Both the position numbers and the translations under genes were made by a program. From NCBI GenBank assembly GCA_943370285.1, contig CALRQJ020000004.1, positions 186,001 to 250,000 of the forward strand: a DNA stretch of 64,000 bases. Direction: 5' to 3'. This stretch comes from CALRQJ02 sp943370285 (GTDB lineage Bacteria > Bacteroidota > Bacteroidia > Chitinophagales > Chitinophagaceae). Below are positions 43,042 through 52,725 of this stretch, one piece after another (within the stretch, counting starts at the first letter, position 1; every line of letters starts with the position of its first letter). The notes below the pieces were generated by a model. It made no database searches. It was not told the DNA's origin and worked only from the letters and a program-made list of their open reading frames with translations.

Positions 43042-43758
43042 ATGGAATCGTTAAAAGGCAAAAATGTATTGCTAATAGGTGCTACAGGTGGTATTGGTGC
43101 TAAAACAGCTAAATTATTATTGGGCAGTGGAGCAAATGTTTTTATAACGGGAAGAAATGCTGCTAAGTTAGAAGAAGTAGCAGTTTCATTAAGTATTCCT
43201 GCAAATAAACAGTATGTGCTAGACATTAGTAAACCAGAAGCGGTAGAAGCGTTAAGGGTGGCTTTCTTTAACGAGTTTCCAACCATTGATGTGTTAGTCA
43301 ATGCAGCCGGTGTTGGTATCATCAAATCGATGGATACATTGAGTTCAGATGATTTCCTGACATCCATCAATAACAATTTATACGGTCCTTTTTTGCTGGT
43401 GAAAACATTTTTGCCTGCTATGAAGGAAACCAAAAAAGGTTTGATTATAAACATACCCGGTGTGTTGGGTAAAGTACCTATGGCAGGTGCTGCAGCTTAT
43501 AGTGCCAGTAAATATGGTTTGGTTGGTATGATGCAAAGTATTAGAGAAGAATTAAAACGTACTGATATTCGGATAACTAATTTGTTTCTTGGTGGCGTTG
43601 ATTCTGCGTTTTGGGATACCATCGATTTGAGAGTTCAAAGAGATAAAATGATTGTAGCAGAAGAAGCTGCAAAAGCCATTTGGTTCTTATGTCAACAACC
43701 GGTAAGTGGTGTAGTAAGTGAAATGGTGTTGCAGCCATTCAACCATCAGGCTATTTAA
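43042..43758 (+). CDS. Short-chain dehydrogenase/reductase-like protein without catalytic Ser
   Basis: 238 residues. The coenzyme motif is LIGATGGIGAKTA (11-23), NAAG at 87-90, and the YxxxK pair is Tyr153/Lys157 (YSASKYG). The catalytic serine expected 13 residues before the tyrosine is Gly140 (INIPGVLGKV), so normal dehydrogenase chemistry may be impaired. It is divergent from the photolyase operon across only 67 bases, suggesting shared control. The substrate is unknown. Confidence 0.85.
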   Translation: MESLKGKNVLLIGATGGIGAKTAKLLLGSGANVFITGRNAAKLEEVAVSLSIPANKQYVLDISKPEAVEALRVAFFNEFPTIDVLVNAAGVGIIKSMDTLSSDDFLTSINNNLYGPFLLVKTFLPAMKETKKGLIINIPGVLGKVPMAGAAAYSASKYGLVGMMQSIREELKRTDIRITNLFLGGVDSAFWDTIDLRVQRDKMIVAEEAAKAIWFLCQQPVSGVVSEMVLQPFNHQAI

Positions 43759-43797
43759 TCTGCTGCTAGATCTGCTATTTTTTGTAAGTTTGATGAT

Positions 43798-45057
43798 ATG
43801 CGATTTTTATTTGCTGCATCATTAATATTTTTTGTACTGCATTTTGAAGCAGTAGCGCAAGTTAAGATTAGTGGTAGTGTTCAATCGGCTGAAAGCAAAT
43901 TGGCGCTACCTAATGCCAGCGTTTTTTTTAGTAATACATCATTTGGAACCCTTACAGACGGTAACGGTAATTTTAGTCTTACCACTGCATCTTTTGGAAG
44001 GTTTGAATTGATTGTTTCCTGTATTGGTTTTGAAACTTATGTACAAACCATTCAACTAGACAATAAAGACATTGTTTTAACGATACAACTAAAGCCCAAG
44101 GCAGTAGATTTGGGAAATCTAGTTTTAGAACCATTAGAAGTAAATGGATGGGAGAAATGGGGAAATTTTTTCAATGAATGTTTTATTGGACTAACACCAT
44201 TTAGTAAGGAATGTACCATTAAAAATACTGACATCCTCAAATTTCGACATTCTAAAAAAGAAAAAAAGTTGTGGGTATACGCCAATGAGGAATTAGTTAT
44301 TGAAAACAAAGCATTAGGTTATTTGCTCAAATACAAATTAGAAACGTTTGAGTATGACTTTGCCAATAACATGATAGTATTTGTTGGGTATCCTTTTTTT
44401 CAAGAAATGAAAACCGAAAGGAGAGGATTGCAGAAACGTTGGATAGAAAACAGGATGGAAGCTTATTGGGGCTCTATTATGCATTTTATGCGATCTGTAT
44501 ATCGAAATAGCATTACGGCAGAAGGATTTGAAATGCGGCGATTGCAGAAAAAACCAAATCCTGAAAAGCAACGTATCAAACAATTGGTAGCCAAAAGAAA
44601 TGGGGCTTTAATCAATACCAATGGAGCAGTAGTAGTAAACGGTTTTAATATTGATACAACACCATTACACCCTGATACATTAACTTACTTTAAAGAAGTT
44701 ATGAAGCAGAAAGACATCATTGAAACTTTAGATACTATGTTGCTCTCAGGAGATAGTATAGCATATGCCATTGATAGTTTTACTGCTGCCATTCAGTTTA
44801 ATGATTATTTGCATATTATTTATAAAAACAAACAAGAACCATTGGCTTACAGCATGGCTATGGGCAGAGGTAATCAAAGACAACCTTTTTGTGTATCGGA
44901 GTTGATAATAAGAGATGCTGATCCCATTCAAATTCAGAGTAATGGTTCCTATTTCGACCCCACAAAACTGCTAAGCATCGGTTTTTGGTCCTGGTCAGAA
45001 AAAATGGGCACTATGCTTCCATTCAATTATAAACCACCTAAAGCAAAAGCCCCGTAA
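43798..45057 (+). CDS. Secreted protein with CarboxypepD_reg-like domain, hypothetical
   Basis: 419 residues. A signal peptide (MRFLFAASLIFFVLHF, cleavage after AVAQ) is followed by a carboxypeptidase-regulatory-like beta domain (about 22-105: KISGSVQSAESKLALPNASVFFSNTSFGTLTDGNGNFSL). The remaining about 310 residues belong to a family common near the Bacteroidota envelope but without known activity. Exact TAAGTTTG 5 bases before the ATG resembles a -7 element, which would give an almost leaderless RNA. Confidence 0.8.
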   Translation: MRFLFAASLIFFVLHFEAVAQVKISGSVQSAESKLALPNASVFFSNTSFGTLTDGNGNFSLTTASFGRFELIVSCIGFETYVQTIQLDNKDIVLTIQLKPKAVDLGNLVLEPLEVNGWEKWGNFFNECFIGLTPFSKECTIKNTDILKFRHSKKEKKLWVYANEELVIENKALGYLLKYKLETFEYDFANNMIVFVGYPFFQEMKTERRGLQKRWIENRMEAYWGSIMHFMRSVYRNSITAEGFEMRRLQKKPNPEKQRIKQLVAKRNGALINTNGAVVVNGFNIDTTPLHPDTLTYFKEVMKQKDIIETLDTMLLSGDSIAYAIDSFTAAIQFNDYLHIIYKNKQEPLAYSMAMGRGNQRQPFCVSELIIRDADPIQIQSNGSYFDPTKLLSIGFWSWSEKMGTMLPFNYKPPKAKAP

Positions 45058-45075
45058 CCAAGGTTACAGGGCTTT
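45046..45075. terminator. Bidirectional hairpin between convergent genes
   Basis: A 14-bp stem with one mismatch (45046-45059 with 45062-45075). It overlaps the stop codon of the plus-strand gene and lies about 20 bases from the queA stop. Confidence 0.7.
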
Positions 45076-45096
45076 CAAAGCATCATTTTATACGTA

Positions 45097-46146
45097 TTAG
45101 ATAATCAACATCGCATCGCCATAACTGAAGAAACGGTATTTATCTTTAATGGCTTTCTTATAAATTTCTGTTGCTAAATCAAAACCGGCAAAAGCACAAG
45201 TCATAATCATCAAACTTGTTTTTGGCAAGTGAAAATTAGTAACCAATGAATCAGCCACATTAAATTCGTAAGGTGGGTGAATAAAAGTATTGGTCCAGCC
45301 TTCACTTGGTTTTAATAATTTCTGTGCTGTAAAACTGCTTTCCATTGCTCTCATAGTGGTAGTACCAATAGAACAAATGCGGTGACCTTTTTCTTTTGCC
45401 TTGTTTACAATGCTGCAAGCAGTTTCATCAATCTTATAGTACTCGGCATCCATTTTATGTTTGCTCAAATCTTCTACTTCAATGGGGCGAAATGTACCTA
45501 AACCGGTATGTAAAGTTAATTCCGCAAAGCGGATACCTTTAATTTCACAACGCTTAATCAACTCTTTACTAAAATGCAAACCGGCAGTTGGCGCAGCTAC
45601 CGCACCTTCATGCTTAGCATACACTGTTTGGTATCTTTCTCTATCTTCTTCGTCAGGCTTACGTTTGATGTAACGGGGCAAAGGTGTTTCGCCTAAAAAT
45701 TCTAACATTTTACGGAAGCTAGCTTCATCACTATCCCACAAAAAGCGAATCGTACGGCCACGGCTGGTAGTGTTGTCAATAACTTCTGCTACCAATTCAT
45801 CTGACTCCCCAAAATACAATTTGTTACCTACTCTAATTTTACGAGCCGGGTCAACAATTACATCCCAAAGTCTGTTGGGTTTGTTTAATTCACGAAGCAA
45901 AAACACTTCAATTTTAGCACCTGTTTTTTCTTTACGGCCATACATACGGGCAGGAAAAACCTTGGTGTTGTTCACTACAAAAACATCTTTGTCATCGAAG
46001 TACTCGAGAATATCCCTGAAATGCTTGTTTTCCATTTCGCCGGTAGTTTTATTCACCACCATTAAACGGCTGTCTTCTCTTTTCTTCGTAGGGTTTTGTG
46101 CAATGAGGTTGAGTGGAAGGTCGAATCTAAACTGTGATAATTTCAT
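45097..46146 (-). CDS. queA: S-adenosylmethionine:tRNA ribosyltransferase-isomerase
   Basis: 349 residues, normal length. It transfers the ribosyl part of SAM to preQ1 in tRNA, forming epoxyqueuosine, in queuosine synthesis. Family motifs are MKLSQFRFDLPLNLIAQNPTKKREDSRLMV, DVFVVNNTKVFPARMYGRKE, HEGAVAAPTAGLHFSKEL, TLHTGLGTFRPIEVEDLSKHKMDAEYY, and FHLPKTSLMIMTCAFAG. It is preceded by a full Bacteroidota promoter and a structured leader. Confidence 0.97.
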   Translation of the reverse strand: MKLSQFRFDLPLNLIAQNPTKKREDSRLMVVNKTTGEMENKHFRDILEYFDDKDVFVVNNTKVFPARMYGRKEKTGAKIEVFLLRELNKPNRLWDVIVDPARKIRVGNKLYFGESDELVAEVIDNTTSRGRTIRFLWDSDEASFRKMLEFLGETPLPRYIKRKPDEEDRERYQTVYAKHEGAVAAPTAGLHFSKELIKRCEIKGIRFAELTLHTGLGTFRPIEVEDLSKHKMDAEYYKIDETACSIVNKAKEKGHRICSIGTTTMRAMESSFTAQKLLKPSEGWTNTFIHPPYEFNVADSLVTNFHLPKTSLMIMTCAFAGFDLATEIYKKAIKDKYRFFSYGDAMLII

Positions 46147-46237
46147 TTGTCTGTGGTTTTTTTCAAAGCCACATGAAGTGGGTTGATCCCTTGTGGAACA
46201 ACTTTATCATGTTACGGCATGATTTTTTTATGAGGTG

Positions 46238-46269
46238 CAAAAGTACATTTTTCTGCCTCAGTAGCCAAA
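46238..46269 (-). promoter_or_regulatory. Promoter of queA
   Basis: On the minus strand, TTTG (46269-46266), 20 bases, then TACTTTTG (46245-46238). This is a full consensus match. The leader of about 85 nt has two hairpins (46206-46223, ATCATG with CATGAT; and 46181-46201, GTTG..TCC with GGA..CAAC) but no recognisable preQ1 riboswitch. Confidence 0.8.
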
Positions 46270-46405
46270 GATTATTTACCCAAATCTTCTATTGGTATGG
46301 ATTCTGTTTGTTAATGCATCGTTATTATACGAACAATGGTAAAATAAATTTTTTGATATGATACGTTTTAGGGAATTTGCTAGTCATTTTAAATACATCG
46401 TATTA

Positions 46406-49400
46406 ATGAAGAAATATTGTTACTTACTCCTTGTCTTGTTGTCCTTTTATGGCAACAGTTCCGCTCAAAATCAAAAAAAACAGCCTAAAAAGTATCCCAG
46501 TCTATTTTGGGAAATAACCGGCAATGGATTAACAAAACCATCTTACTTGTTTGGCACTATGCATGTAAGTAGTAAAATGGTATTTCACTTGAGCGATTCT
46601 TTTTATCATGCCATTCGGTCTGTTGATGCTGTGGCGCTTGAGTTAAATCCCGAAGATTGGCAGCGAGATATGGTTAAAGTAGAAGATGCACAAGCTGAGA
46701 TTACAAAATTTTCAACCGGTAGAGTAACTGATTTCCTGAATGAAAAATCTTTTCAATTAGAAAAGTACGATGAGGTTTTAAAAAATGCCATTAGTGCAGA
46801 ACCTACAATCATCAATAGTTTGCTGTATCGGAATTATCAAACTAAAGCCGATTTTGAAGAGAATACTTATCTCGATCTATACATTTTTCAAACGGGAAGA
46901 AAGCTAGGTAAGCTGGCTGCAGGTGTTGAAAATTATATTGAAACAGAAAAAATTGTGTTGGAAGCTTATGAAGACATGGCCAAAGAAAAGAAACGTAAAA
47001 CTGTTGATACAGATGGCGAATCGTATTATGAAATTGAAAAGAAAACCCAAGATGCGTATCGTAAAGGCGATTTAGATTTATTGGATTCTTTGCAAAAAAT
47101 CACATCAACATCTCCTGCTTTTACCGAAAAGTTTTTGTACAAACGTAATGATATTCAGGCCGCTTCTATTGATACTATAATGAAAAAGCGGTCTTTGTTT
47201 GTGGGTGTTGGTGCAGCACATTTGCCGGGTGATAGAGGGGTGATTGAAATATTGAGAAAGATGGGTTATACACTCCGCCCAATTATGATGCAAGACCGTG
47301 ATGCCGATCAAAAAGATGCTATAGATAAATTGAGGGTACCGGTTACTTTTAAACCGGCTGCCACTGAAGATGGATTTATTTCATTGCAATTACCCGGTAC
47401 ATTGTTTAAACTCAATGGAAGTAGACTTGGGGATAGTTGGCAATATGCCGATATGAACAACGGTGCTTATTACATGCTTACCCGAGTTAAGACACATGCT
47501 GCAATGATGGGTAACAGCGAACAAGAAGTGATGAAGAAAGTGGATAGTTTGTTGTATGAGAATATTCCTGGTAAAATTTTGAAGAAAGAGAAAATTACAT
47601 TGAATGGCTATCAAGGGTATGACATCACCAACAAAACTCGTCGTGGTGATATTCAACGTTATCATATTGTTGTTACACCGTTTGAAGTGTTGATATTTAA
47701 AATGAGTGGTAACGATAATTATGTAGATGGAAAAGAAGCAGAACAATTTTTTAGTTCCATTAAAATCAAACAAAATAATACGACCGCTTCATGGATAAAT
47801 TATCAGCCCAAGCAAGGCGGTTTTCAAGTGAAATTACCACATCAACCTTACGAAAACTTTAATTCGGCTACCGCTGATAGAATAAATAGATGGGAGTACG
47901 AAGCTGTTGATAAATCAACCGGAGATGCTCTTATGATTTGGAAAAAAGCGGTACATAATTATCGTTTTTTAGAAGAAGACACATTTGATTTAAGTTTGAT
48001 AGAAGAAAGCTTAAAAAAATCAGAGTTTATCGAAAAACAAAACAGTAGAAAATTTGGCATCAAGAATGGCGTTCCTTTTTTAGATATGAGTTTTACCTCT
48101 AAAGAAGGAAAGTTTATTAATGCAAAAGCATTTATAAAAGGGCCACATTATTATCTTTTGGCAGCAAGAGGGAACACTAAAAAAGCAGGAAATGAATTTC
48201 TTACTTCTTTTGAGGTATCGCCATTTAATTATGTTGCAAACGAAATTTATGAAGACACCATTTTAAAAATTAAAGTTCAAACTCCTGTAGTTCCTAAACT
48301 AGATACAACACTGCGTTTGTTAGTCAATAAAATGATGAATAACGATGCTTATGCCAATAATAATGATACTTATAATTATTATCCTAAAACAAAAAATGGA
48401 TTATTTACGAATGACAGTACAGGAGAAATGATTGCAGTATCGGTAAATACTTATCCAAGATATTATTTTAGCAAAGATTCTGCTCGGTTTTGGAGAAACG
48501 AATTAGATATTGAATCACTCAAACAAGATTTTATTATTCACCAATATAATAAAGTTTCAGTTGGAGATTCTATAGCAGGCTATAAGTATGTCTTACGAGA
48601 TACCAACTCAAGTCGCAGTATTAAAGGCATGGTATTATTGAAGGATAATCAATTATTTCGTATCAATACATTAACCGACACAACTATGTACGAAAGTAGT
48701 TTCATGACTTCTTTCTTTCAAACCTTTGCACCTCAAGAAGGTAAATTTGGACCTTCGGTTTTTGACAATAAATTAGATTCATTCTTTGCCGATTTTTACA
48801 GTACCGATACTGCTACTCGCAAAAAAGCTTACAGTGCTGTTTCTAATATATATTTTGGAAAAAATGGAATTGATAAGATTATAGCAGCCATCAATAAATT
48901 AAAATTTGGTGATAAAGATTACTTCGATTTAAAAACTAAGTTTATTGCCGAGTTAGGGTATATTGATGATTCGTGTTGTGTGGATAGGGTAGTAGGATTA
49001 CTAAAAGATATTTACAATCAAACTGCCGACACAAGTACCTTTCAGAATACTGCATTAAAAGCATTGGCCCGGTTAAAAACCAAATCAGCATTTGCTTTGC
49101 TGAAAGAATTGGTATTACAAGACCCACCGGTTTTTGAAAGTACGTACAGTTACGATGGTATTTTTAATCAATTCAACGATACTTTGTTATTGTCAAAATC
49201 TTTGTTCCCCGATATTTTACAATTAGCGCAGCTAGAAGATTATAAAGAAGATGTGAATGATTTATTAAGAGAAATGGTGGACAGTGGTTATTTAAAAGCG
49301 GCAGATTACGAATCTTATTTCAGTAAGATTTATTTTGATGCCAAAATTCAATTAAAAAAGCAACAAGCGGTTGAAGAGAAATTGCTGGAAAAAGAAAGTC

Positions 49401-50119
49401 AAGTAGAGGATGATGATGAATCTGCCAATACGTATAATAGTTACCGCTATAATTATGGAAATAGTAATTACAGTAATCGTAAGAATGAGTTAGAAAATTA
49501 TGCTGTTTTACTGATGCCTTTTTATGATAAAAATCCTTCTGTACCAAAGTTCTTTGATAAATTGTTGCGTTCAAGAGATACGAGTTTGCAGATTGCAACG
49601 GCTGTTTTATTGCTAAGAAATGATAAGAAAGTGGCTGATAGTATTTTGTTATTCATCGCATCAAGAGATCGTTTTAGGGCAAAGTTGTTGTACCGTTTAG
49701 AACGCATCAAAAAAGCGGAATTATTTCCATCTGAATATCGCAAACAACAAGCTTTGGCCATTGCTTTATTGATGAATGATAAAGGGGTAGAGAAGTTTGC
49801 AGACATTCAATTTATTTCAAAGCAACAAGTGGATGTGAAAGGTAAAAAAGGTGTGGTTTACTTTTATAAGTATAAATTGAAGAAAGAAGATGAATGGCAA
49901 ATGGGCATCAGTGGCTTACAGCCTTTGAATGCAAAAGAAGTAAGCAGTAATGACGATTTAGTTAAAATGACGGATAAAAAATTAAAAGCAGATGAGTCGG
50001 AAAACGAACAGTTTGCCAATCAGCTAAAGCGATTAATTTTTGAACAGCGTAAAAGTGCAAGAAACTTTTTTGTAGATGGGGGTATTGGTGTTGGCGCTTA
50101 TTATGATGAAGAAGATTAA
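46406..50119 (+). CDS. TraB/GumN-family secreted protein with very long C-terminal region
   Basis: 1237 residues from ATG 46406, where a signal peptide begins (MKKYCYLLLVLLSFYGN, cleavage after SSAQ); the upstream in-frame ATG 46358 gives no signal. The TraB/GumN domain (about 30-300) has PSYLFGTMHV (GTMH 50-53), ALELNPEDW and VGVGAAHLPGDRG (His272). This fold is related to TIKI-type metalloproteases. About 900 extra residues follow, with repeated lipocalin-like segments (QGGFQVKLPHQPYENF) and HEAT-like helices (ALKALARLKTKSAFALLKELV), an acidic linker and a basic end. Usual TraB proteins are about 300 residues. The activity is unknown. It overlaps the converging ABC gene by 4 bases. Confidence 0.85.
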   Translation: MKKYCYLLLVLLSFYGNSSAQNQKKQPKKYPSLFWEITGNGLTKPSYLFGTMHVSSKMVFHLSDSFYHAIRSVDAVALELNPEDWQRDMVKVEDAQAEITKFSTGRVTDFLNEKSFQLEKYDEVLKNAISAEPTIINSLLYRNYQTKADFEENTYLDLYIFQTGRKLGKLAAGVENYIETEKIVLEAYEDMAKEKKRKTVDTDGESYYEIEKKTQDAYRKGDLDLLDSLQKITSTSPAFTEKFLYKRNDIQAASIDTIMKKRSLFVGVGAAHLPGDRGVIEILRKMGYTLRPIMMQDRDADQKDAIDKLRVPVTFKPAATEDGFISLQLPGTLFKLNGSRLGDSWQYADMNNGAYYMLTRVKTHAAMMGNSEQEVMKKVDSLLYENIPGKILKKEKITLNGYQGYDITNKTRRGDIQRYHIVVTPFEVLIFKMSGNDNYVDGKEAEQFFSSIKIKQNNTTASWINYQPKQGGFQVKLPHQPYENFNSATADRINRWEYEAVDKSTGDALMIWKKAVHNYRFLEEDTFDLSLIEESLKKSEFIEKQNSRKFGIKNGVPFLDMSFTSKEGKFINAKAFIKGPHYYLLAARGNTKKAGNEFLTSFEVSPFNYVANEIYEDTILKIKVQTPVVPKLDTTLRLLVNKMMNNDAYANNNDTYNYYPKTKNGLFTNDSTGEMIAVSVNTYPRYYFSKDSARFWRNELDIESLKQDFIIHQYNKVSVGDSIAGYKYVLRDTNSSRSIKGMVLLKDNQLFRINTLTDTTMYESSFMTSFFQTFAPQEGKFGPSVFDNKLDSFFADFYSTDTATRKKAYSAVSNIYFGKNGIDKIIAAINKLKFGDKDYFDLKTKFIAELGYIDDSCCVDRVVGLLKDIYNQTADTSTFQNTALKALARLKTKSAFALLKELVLQDPPVFESTYSYDGIFNQFNDTLLLSKSLFPDILQLAQLEDYKEDVNDLLREMVDSGYLKAADYESYFSKIYFDAKIQLKKQQAVEEKLLEKESQVEDDDESANTYNSYRYNYGNSNYSNRKNELENYAVLLMPFYDKNPSVPKFFDKLLRSRDTSLQIATAVLLLRNDKKVADSILLFIASRDRFRAKLLYRLERIKKAELFPSEYRKQQALAIALLMNDKGVEKFADIQFISKQQVDVKGKKGVVYFYKYKLKKEDEWQMGISGLQPLNAKEVSSNDDLVKMTDKKLKADESENEQFANQLKRLIFEQRKSARNFFVDGGIGVGAYYDEED

Positions 50120-51849
50120 GAAAAGTAGGGTACAAACCCTTTAGGTATAGAATCTATCAATCGTTTTGTATAATCAGATTGGGGATGTTGGTACACCGTT
50201 ACTGCATCCCCGATTTCCTCTATACGTCCTTTGTTCATGACCATAATTCTATCGCTGATATATTTGATAACAGATAAATCATGTGATATAAAAATTGCTG
50301 TAAACCCAAATTCTTTTTTTAAATCGTTGAGCAAATTCAACACTTGTGCTTGAACACTAACGTCTAAAGCACTTACGCTTTCATCACAAATTACAAAGGA
50401 TGGTTTTAGTGCTAATGCTCTGGCAATAACAATACGTTGTCTTTGTCCGCCACTAAATTCATGTGGATAGCGATTAAAATGTTCTGCTTTTAAATTAACT
50501 TTTTCAAGCAGATGAATAACATAGTCTTTTCTCTGTTTTTTATTGTCAAATAAAGCATGTACCGAAAGCGGTTCAGCAATTGCTTCGCCAACCGTTAATC
50601 TTGGATTAAGTGATGAAAACGGATCTTGAAAAATAAGCTGCATATCTTTTCTCAGCTTATTAAGCTCATAGTTAGATAGTGTTGTTAGCTCTTGACCTTT
50701 GTACACAATACTTCCTGCTGTGGGCTCAATCAGTTTTAAAACGGCTCTGCCTAGTGTTGTTTTTCCGCAGCCGCTTTCTCCAACAAGTCCCAATGTTTCT
50801 CCGGCAAATACATCAAAACTAACATCATCTACTGCTTTGTTATAGGTCAATACTTTGCCTAAAAAATTCTTCTTTGCAGGATAATATACTTTAAGTCCAT
50901 TCACTGCTAATAAAGTAGTAGCTAGGGTTGAAGCCGCAGTTTCAATATTTGTTGAAGCGTTGCTAACCTCTTCTTTTATGTCTTGATTTACTCCTTCATC
51001 TATCTGCATAAAATCACTTACAACAGGCAGTCGTTCTCCTTTTTGATGTAGAATTGGCCTACAAGCCAAAAGTGCTTTGGTATAAGGATGTGTTGCGGCA
51101 GCAAATAAATTTGCAGTAGTGTTGGTTTCTACAATTTGTCCTTTGTACATCACAATAACTCTATCAGCAATTTCTGCTACCAAACCAAGGTCATGGGTGA
51201 TAAAAATTACACCCATGTTATTTTCCTGTTGTAGTTGCTTAATTAACTGTAGCATATTTTTTTGAACGGTTACATCTAATGCGGTTGTAGGCTCATCGCA
51301 AATGAGTAAAGATGGCTCACAACTCATGGCCATGGCAATCATCACTCGTTGTTTTTGACCGCCGCTCAATTGGTGCGGATATCTGTTAAACATTGCCGAA
51401 GGGTCAGGTAATTGTACTTGTTCAAATAGGGTAATTGTTTTTGCTTTTGCTGCTGCAGTAGTAATATTATTATGCAACAAAATGGCTTCCATTACTTGGT
51501 TGCCACAAGTCATTACCGGATTTAAAGAACTCATCGGTTCCTGAAAAATCATCGCCACATCTTTACCTCTAATGGATTGTAACTGCTGCGGCTTTACAGA
51601 TAACATGTCTATCTGCACATCATCAGTATGCAATAAAATTTCACCATGTGTATATTTTGCTGGTGGGGAAGGCAACAATTGCAAAATAGATAAAGCGGTT
51701 ATTGATTTGCCCGAACCTGATTCACCTACAATCGCAACTATTTCTCCCCGATTTACAGTCATACAAACATCCTTCAATGCACTGGTTTTGCTACTTGCAG
51801 TAACAAAATCAATACAAAGATGATTGATTTGTAGTAGGGGTGGTGTCAT
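50116..51849 (-). CDS. Fused oligopeptide/dipeptide ABC transporter ATP-binding protein (DppD-DppF type)
   Basis: 577 residues from ATG 51849; a TTG two codons earlier abuts the amn stop. It has two complete ABC cassettes: Walker A GESGSGKS and GESGCGKT, signatures LSGGQKQR and FSGGQRQR, Walker B LLICDEPTTALD and FVICDESVSALD. The oligopeptide-transporter C-terminal modules follow each. It powers peptide or nickel-type uptake, but no permease or binding protein lies in this window. It is probably co-transcribed with AMP nucleosidase (6-base gap). Confidence 0.93.
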   Translation of the reverse strand: MTPPLLQINHLCIDFVTASSKTSALKDVCMTVNRGEIVAIVGESGSGKSITALSILQLLPSPPAKYTHGEILLHTDDVQIDMLSVKPQQLQSIRGKDVAMIFQEPMSSLNPVMTCGNQVMEAILLHNNITTAAAKAKTITLFEQVQLPDPSAMFNRYPHQLSGGQKQRVMIAMAMSCEPSLLICDEPTTALDVTVQKNMLQLIKQLQQENNMGVIFITHDLGLVAEIADRVIVMYKGQIVETNTTANLFAAATHPYTKALLACRPILHQKGERLPVVSDFMQIDEGVNQDIKEEVSNASTNIETAASTLATTLLAVNGLKVYYPAKKNFLGKVLTYNKAVDDVSFDVFAGETLGLVGESGCGKTTLGRAVLKLIEPTAGSIVYKGQELTTLSNYELNKLRKDMQLIFQDPFSSLNPRLTVGEAIAEPLSVHALFDNKKQRKDYVIHLLEKVNLKAEHFNRYPHEFSGGQRQRIVIARALALKPSFVICDESVSALDVSVQAQVLNLLNDLKKEFGFTAIFISHDLSVIKYISDRIMVMNKGRIEEIGDAVTVYQHPQSDYTKRLIDSIPKGFVPYFS

Positions 51850-51855
51850 GAACAA

Positions 51856-52626
51856 TTAGAACTTAAGGTGTCTAACAGTTGCACCATTGTTGATTAATTG
51901 TTTTAATGAATCGATGCCAATTTTAATATGTTTATCTACAAAAGCAGAAGTTACATTTTTATCACTGGCTTCTGTTTTCACTCCTTCGGGCACCATGGGT
52001 GAATCACTCACTAACAACAAAGCACCGGTTGGAATTTTATTGTAAAACCCAACGGTGAAAATGGTTGCAGTTTCCATATCAATAGCGTAGGCTCTTATTT
52101 TGGTCAGATAGTTTTTAAATTCGTTATCATGCTCCCAAACCCTGCGGTTGGTGGTGTACACTGTACCTGTCCAATAATCTACTTTGTAATCCCTGATGGT
52201 AGTTGAAATCGCCTTCTGTAAGGCAAATGCAGGCATGGCCGGCACTTCCGGTGGAAAATAGTCGTTACTGGTACCTTCACCTCTTATTGCTGCAATAGGT
52301 AAAATCAAATCACCAATCTTGTTTCTTTTTTTCAAACCTCCACACTTACCCAAAAACAATACCGCTTTTGGTTCAATGGCAGAAAGTAAATCCATCACTG
52401 TTGCTGCACCCGGACTGCCCATTCCAAAATTAATGATGGTAATACCATCGGCGGTAGCACATTGAAAGGGTCTGTCTTTACCAATAACTTTCACTTTATT
52501 CCATTTGGCAAATAAATCAACATAGTGACTAAAATTGGTCAACAAGATGTATTCACCAAAATTTTCTAATGCTTCGCCTGTGTATCGGTGTAGCCAATTT
52601 TTTACAATTTCTTCTTTCGTTTTCAT
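51856..52626 (-). CDS. amn: AMP nucleosidase (short form)
   Basis: 256 residues, phosphorylase superfamily. It hydrolyses AMP to adenine and ribose-5-phosphate, controlling adenylate levels. Motifs are TYCGEALENFG-like RYTGEALENFGEYILLTNF, INFGMGSPGAATVMDLL, LFLGKCGGLKKRNKIGDLILP, AIDMETATIFTVGF, LLLVSDSPMVPEGVKT. It lacks the about 200-residue N-terminal regulatory domain of the enterobacterial enzyme, which is normal for Bacteroidota. It precedes the ABC ATPase. Confidence 0.9.
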   Translation of the reverse strand: MKTKEEIVKNWLHRYTGEALENFGEYILLTNFSHYVDLFAKWNKVKVIGKDRPFQCATADGITIINFGMGSPGAATVMDLLSAIEPKAVLFLGKCGGLKKRNKIGDLILPIAAIRGEGTSNDYFPPEVPAMPAFALQKAISTTIRDYKVDYWTGTVYTTNRRVWEHDNEFKNYLTKIRAYAIDMETATIFTVGFYNKIPTGALLLVSDSPMVPEGVKTEASDKNVTSAFVDKHIKIGIDSLKQLINNGATVRHLKF

Positions 52627-52725
52627 GATGTTGCGTTTTAATGTTCTATGCTAAAAAGGGCTTTCTTGGCGGAGAAAATTTTGTAAATATAAAAAATCTA
52701 TTCGGCACTTGCATACTTTTACGGT

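Noticed and set aside
43038..43454. 138-codon reading frame on the minus strand
   Set aside because: Antisense to the SDR gene; composition is that of a shadow frame.
45770..46186. 138-codon reading frame on the plus strand
   Set aside because: Antisense to queA, which is well conserved.
46147..46238. preQ1 riboswitch in the queA leader
   Set aside because: The leader is structured, but the preQ1-I core and its A-rich tail could not be found by eye.
47390..47773. 127-codon reading frame on the minus strand
   Set aside because: Antisense within the TraB-family gene, which has clear coding features.
52681..52721. Bacteroidota promoter before the HsdR-like gene
   Set aside because: TACTTTTA is one base off the -7 box, and the nearest TTG is about 30 bases upstream instead of 19-20.
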